Of a stretch of 14,496 nucleotides of DNA, positions 14,095-14,496 are shown in pieces. The stretch is taken from positions 1-14,496 of the forward strand of contig JADDKJ010000061.1 of NCBI GenBank assembly GCA_033717875.1, in the 5' to 3' direction. The position numbers and the translations under genes are program-made. Source of the stretch: SBBG01 sp033717875 (GTDB taxonomy: Bacteria > Pseudomonadota > Gammaproteobacteria > Ga0077554 > Ga007554). The notes beneath the pieces are model-generated. The model saw only the letters and a program-made list of their open reading frames with translations. It had not been told where the DNA came from and did not search any database. How positions within the stretch are numbered: position 1 is the stretch's first letter; every line of letters starts with the position of its first letter.

Positions 14095-14268
14095 TAAAAA
14101 CGGCAGTTGGAGCCGTAGCGAGAATAACTAAGGTGCTGAAGATGGGCGAGAAAATCGCAAAATATTCCGCAGCCGTAGCCATCCGCTACGGTGAGGATAG
14201 ATTTTGCGATTTTCTCGCGCAGATTCGGTGCATTAGGCATTCGCAGTAGGCTCCAACTGCCGTTTTTA
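14095..14268. mobile_element. 170-nt MITE-like hairpin element with TA flanks
   Basis: The terminal inverted repeats are perfect over 18 bp (14097-14114, AAAACGGCAGTTGGAGCC; and 14249-14266). TA dinucleotides flank both ends (14095-14096 and 14267-14268), as expected for IS630/Tc1-mariner target duplications. Inside are a second perfect 18-bp pair (14146-14163 with 14201-14218) and a 7-bp pair (14173-14179 with 14185-14191), all nested. It contains no credible gene. Its end is 2 nt from the stop codon of an IS630-like transposase. It may be mobilised by such an enzyme; that the neighbouring one does so is an inference. Confidence 0.75.
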
Positions 14269-14270
14269 TT

Positions 14271-14496
14271 CTAATTCCGATTAGAGACGGAATTAATTAT
14301 CCAATCCCAGCCAGCGATGCTTTGCATGCGCGGCTGGTCTGATTCCATCTGGCGCAGCGCGGCCTCCAGGTGTACCTCAAGGGCATCGAGACTGTCGAAG
14401 GCGCGGTTGTGGAAGAACTGCTCGCGCAACTCGTCCCACACATGCTCCTGCGGGTTGAGTTCGGGCGAATAGGGTGGCAGGAAGACCAGGCGTAGA
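14271..14496 (-). CDS. IS630-family transposase, C-terminal fragment cut by window edge
   Basis: Read on the minus strand, the frame is open from the right edge (first whole codon at 14495) to a TAG at 14273-14271, giving 74 residues. FLPPYSPELNPQEHVWDELR contains the conserved PYSPELNP.E motif with the third acidic DDE residue (the E of QEHVW), and FFHNRAFDSLDALE and SIAGWDWI are typical of IS630-family C-termini. The catalytic N-terminal part lies outside the window. The MITE-like hairpin begins 2 nt beyond the stop, so the element's own terminal repeat on this side is either part of, or displaced by, that hairpin. Confidence 0.88.
   Translation of the reverse strand, partial: LRLVFLPPYSPELNPQEHVWDELREQFFHNRAFDSLDALEVHLEAALRQMESDQPRMQSIAGWDWIINSVSNRN

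Noticed and set aside
1..14496. CRISPR arrays, tRNA or rRNA genes
   Set aside because: No regularly spaced short direct repeats and no tRNA cloverleaf or rRNA sequence were noticed; the repeats present are palindromic and dispersed.

Overview
The window looks like a chromosomal stretch of a GC-rich proteobacterium, most likely a gammaproteobacterium. This is an inference from the YoaA-type DinG helicase, the Endonuclease V and UbiB-family proteins, the palindromic intergenic repeats and the IS types; no rRNA or ribosomal protein gene is present to fix the taxonomy. Both edges carry insertion-sequence genes cut by the window: the start of an ISL3-like transposase at 1-71 and the end of an IS630-like transposase at 14271-14496. 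No CRISPR array, tRNA or rRNA was seen.

Left part (200-3135, + strand): a two-gene chaperone operon, an Hsp70/DnaK paralogue and a class A DnaJ. The Hsp70 lacks the segment in its nucleotide-binding domain that typical proteobacterial DnaK has, so it is like the short form of Gram-positive bacteria. The DnaJ reading frame has no ATG, GTG or TTG at its natural start and appears to begin at an ATT codon.

Centre (3245-7950): a minus-strand run made of an AmmeMemoRadiSam-type radical SAM enzyme (5274-6371), a membrane-anchored periplasmic-binding-protein-like protein (3910-5199) and Endonuclease V (3245-3907). Facing away from it on the + strand are Memo (6602-7393) and AMMECR1 (7390-7950), which overlap by 4 nt. 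The radical SAM, Memo and AMMECR1 genes form the complete but functionally unexplained AmmeMemoRadiSam trio around one divergent promoter region, which holds a 24-nt perfect palindrome.

Right part (8023-13984, all minus strand): a tightly packed set read as PD-(D/E)XK-like hypothetical protein, YoaA/DinG helicase, a circularly permuted ATP-grasp-like protein of unknown substrate, a DUF302 protein and a UbiB/ABC1 atypical kinase. The gaps from DinG to UbiB are 2-30 nt, which suggests one transcript.

Structural DNA: a 50-nt palindromic repeat occupies both convergent gene junctions (3180-3229 and 7960-8009), and half a copy lies at the 5' end of the DinG gene. A 170-nt MITE-like element with 18-bp perfect terminal inverted repeats, nested internal hairpins and TA flanks (14095-14268) abuts the IS630 transposase.
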